A stretch of DNA of 64,000 bases, taken from contig NZ_JAOVZV010000001.1 in assembly GCF_026460945.1 (NCBI RefSeq), positions 186,001 through 250,000 on the forward strand. The letters are read 5' to 3'. Source of the DNA: Chryseobacterium luquanense. GTDB lineage: Bacteria > Bacteroidota > Bacteroidia > Flavobacteriales > Weeksellaceae. This document shows, one piece after another, positions 63,880-64,000 of this stretch; positions within the stretch are counted from its first letter, which is position 1, and each line of letters begins with the position of its first letter. The notes beneath the pieces are model-generated. The model searched no databases. It had not been told where the DNA came from and was given only the letters and a program-made list of their open reading frames with translations. Both the position numbers and the translations under genes were made by a program.

Positions 63880-64000
63880 TCCGCCCTTTCAGGGCTCAAG
63901 GACATCAATCTCTCCTTTTAACTCCATGGGCTTCACCCATGGCTATTGATAGGTCGCCCTTTCGGGGCTTTCTTCGGCATTATTTCTTTTTGTTGAAATT
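63880..64000. repeat. Hairpin-rich intergenic repeat upstream of carA
   Basis: CCCTTTCAGGGCTCAAGG, CATGGGCTTCACCCATGG and GTCGCCCTTTCGGGGCTTT each form a short hairpin; shares layout with the block between carA and carB. Confidence 0.6.

Noticed and set aside
1..64000. CRISPR array or rRNA genes
   Set aside because: No regularly spaced direct repeats of CRISPR type and no rRNA-like sequence were seen; the repeats in 41847-43394 are coding.

Overview
The window is AT-rich DNA of a flavobacterium, most likely Chryseobacterium or a close relative. Pointers are a type IX secretion sorting domain, CTnDOT-style tra genes, TANNTTTG-like promoter elements, DUF2911, and short hairpin repeats typical of this group. 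The genus is an inference; no rRNA gene is present.

Layout. (1) 1-6.8 kb: a partial gene, a SemiSWEET sugar transporter, a small unknown protein, an AlkB-like DNA repair dioxygenase, and a divergent damage-response cassette: an S24/LexA-type repressor facing a DinB polymerase plus a short error-prone-type DnaE, with a perfect 19-bp palindrome between them. (2) 7-36.7 kb: accessory DNA with most of an integrative conjugative element. It holds a zeta-type toxin-antitoxin pair, mobB/mobA, a probable oriT, and a traA-to-traQ operon ending in a strong terminator. Cargo follows: a thioredoxin-like protein and an erythromycin-esterase-like protein (both exported), a frameshifted pseudogene, and an isolated phage-tail-like cassette with a 1606-residue ConA/CotH/BspA-type protein. 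Next come three chimeric gene remnants in a row, two of them containing pieces of a second traO-traQ copy. The segment ends in a large serine recombinase whose reading frame runs through a tRNA-Ser(UGA) gene. No VirD4-type coupling protein is visible. (3) 36.8-51 kb: core chromosome with trxB, a gluzincin-like peptidase, holA, an HsdR-N-like protein, a HAD phosphatase, a T9SS-exported repeat protein, a dienelactone hydrolase, small metal-binding and cupin proteins, DUF2911, an ABC ATPase with a membrane partner, a retropepsin-like protein without its aspartates, and a gene split by an in-frame stop.

(4) 51.1-58.6 kb: a non-phosphorylative L-fucose (or similar 6-deoxysugar) operon. It has a FucP-type importer, UxaA-type dehydratase, SDR dehydrogenase, FAH-type hydrolase, mutarotase, lactonase and a second SDR. 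Together they would turn L-fucose into lactone, acid, 2-keto-3-deoxy acid, diketo acid, and finally pyruvate plus lactate. A 10-bp tandem repeat upstream is a likely activator site; several intergenic repeats lie inside the operon. (5) 58.7-64 kb: a ParE-like toxin-antitoxin pair, carB and carA, with hairpin-rich repeats on both sides of carA.

The best candidates for something undescribed are the isolated tail-fibre-like CotH cassette, the repressor/operator/mutasome cassette with an altered cleavage site, the chain of chimeric remnants, and the fucose SDR with Asn in place of the catalytic Lys. All assignments come from reading the sequence and remembered family features; no searches were run.
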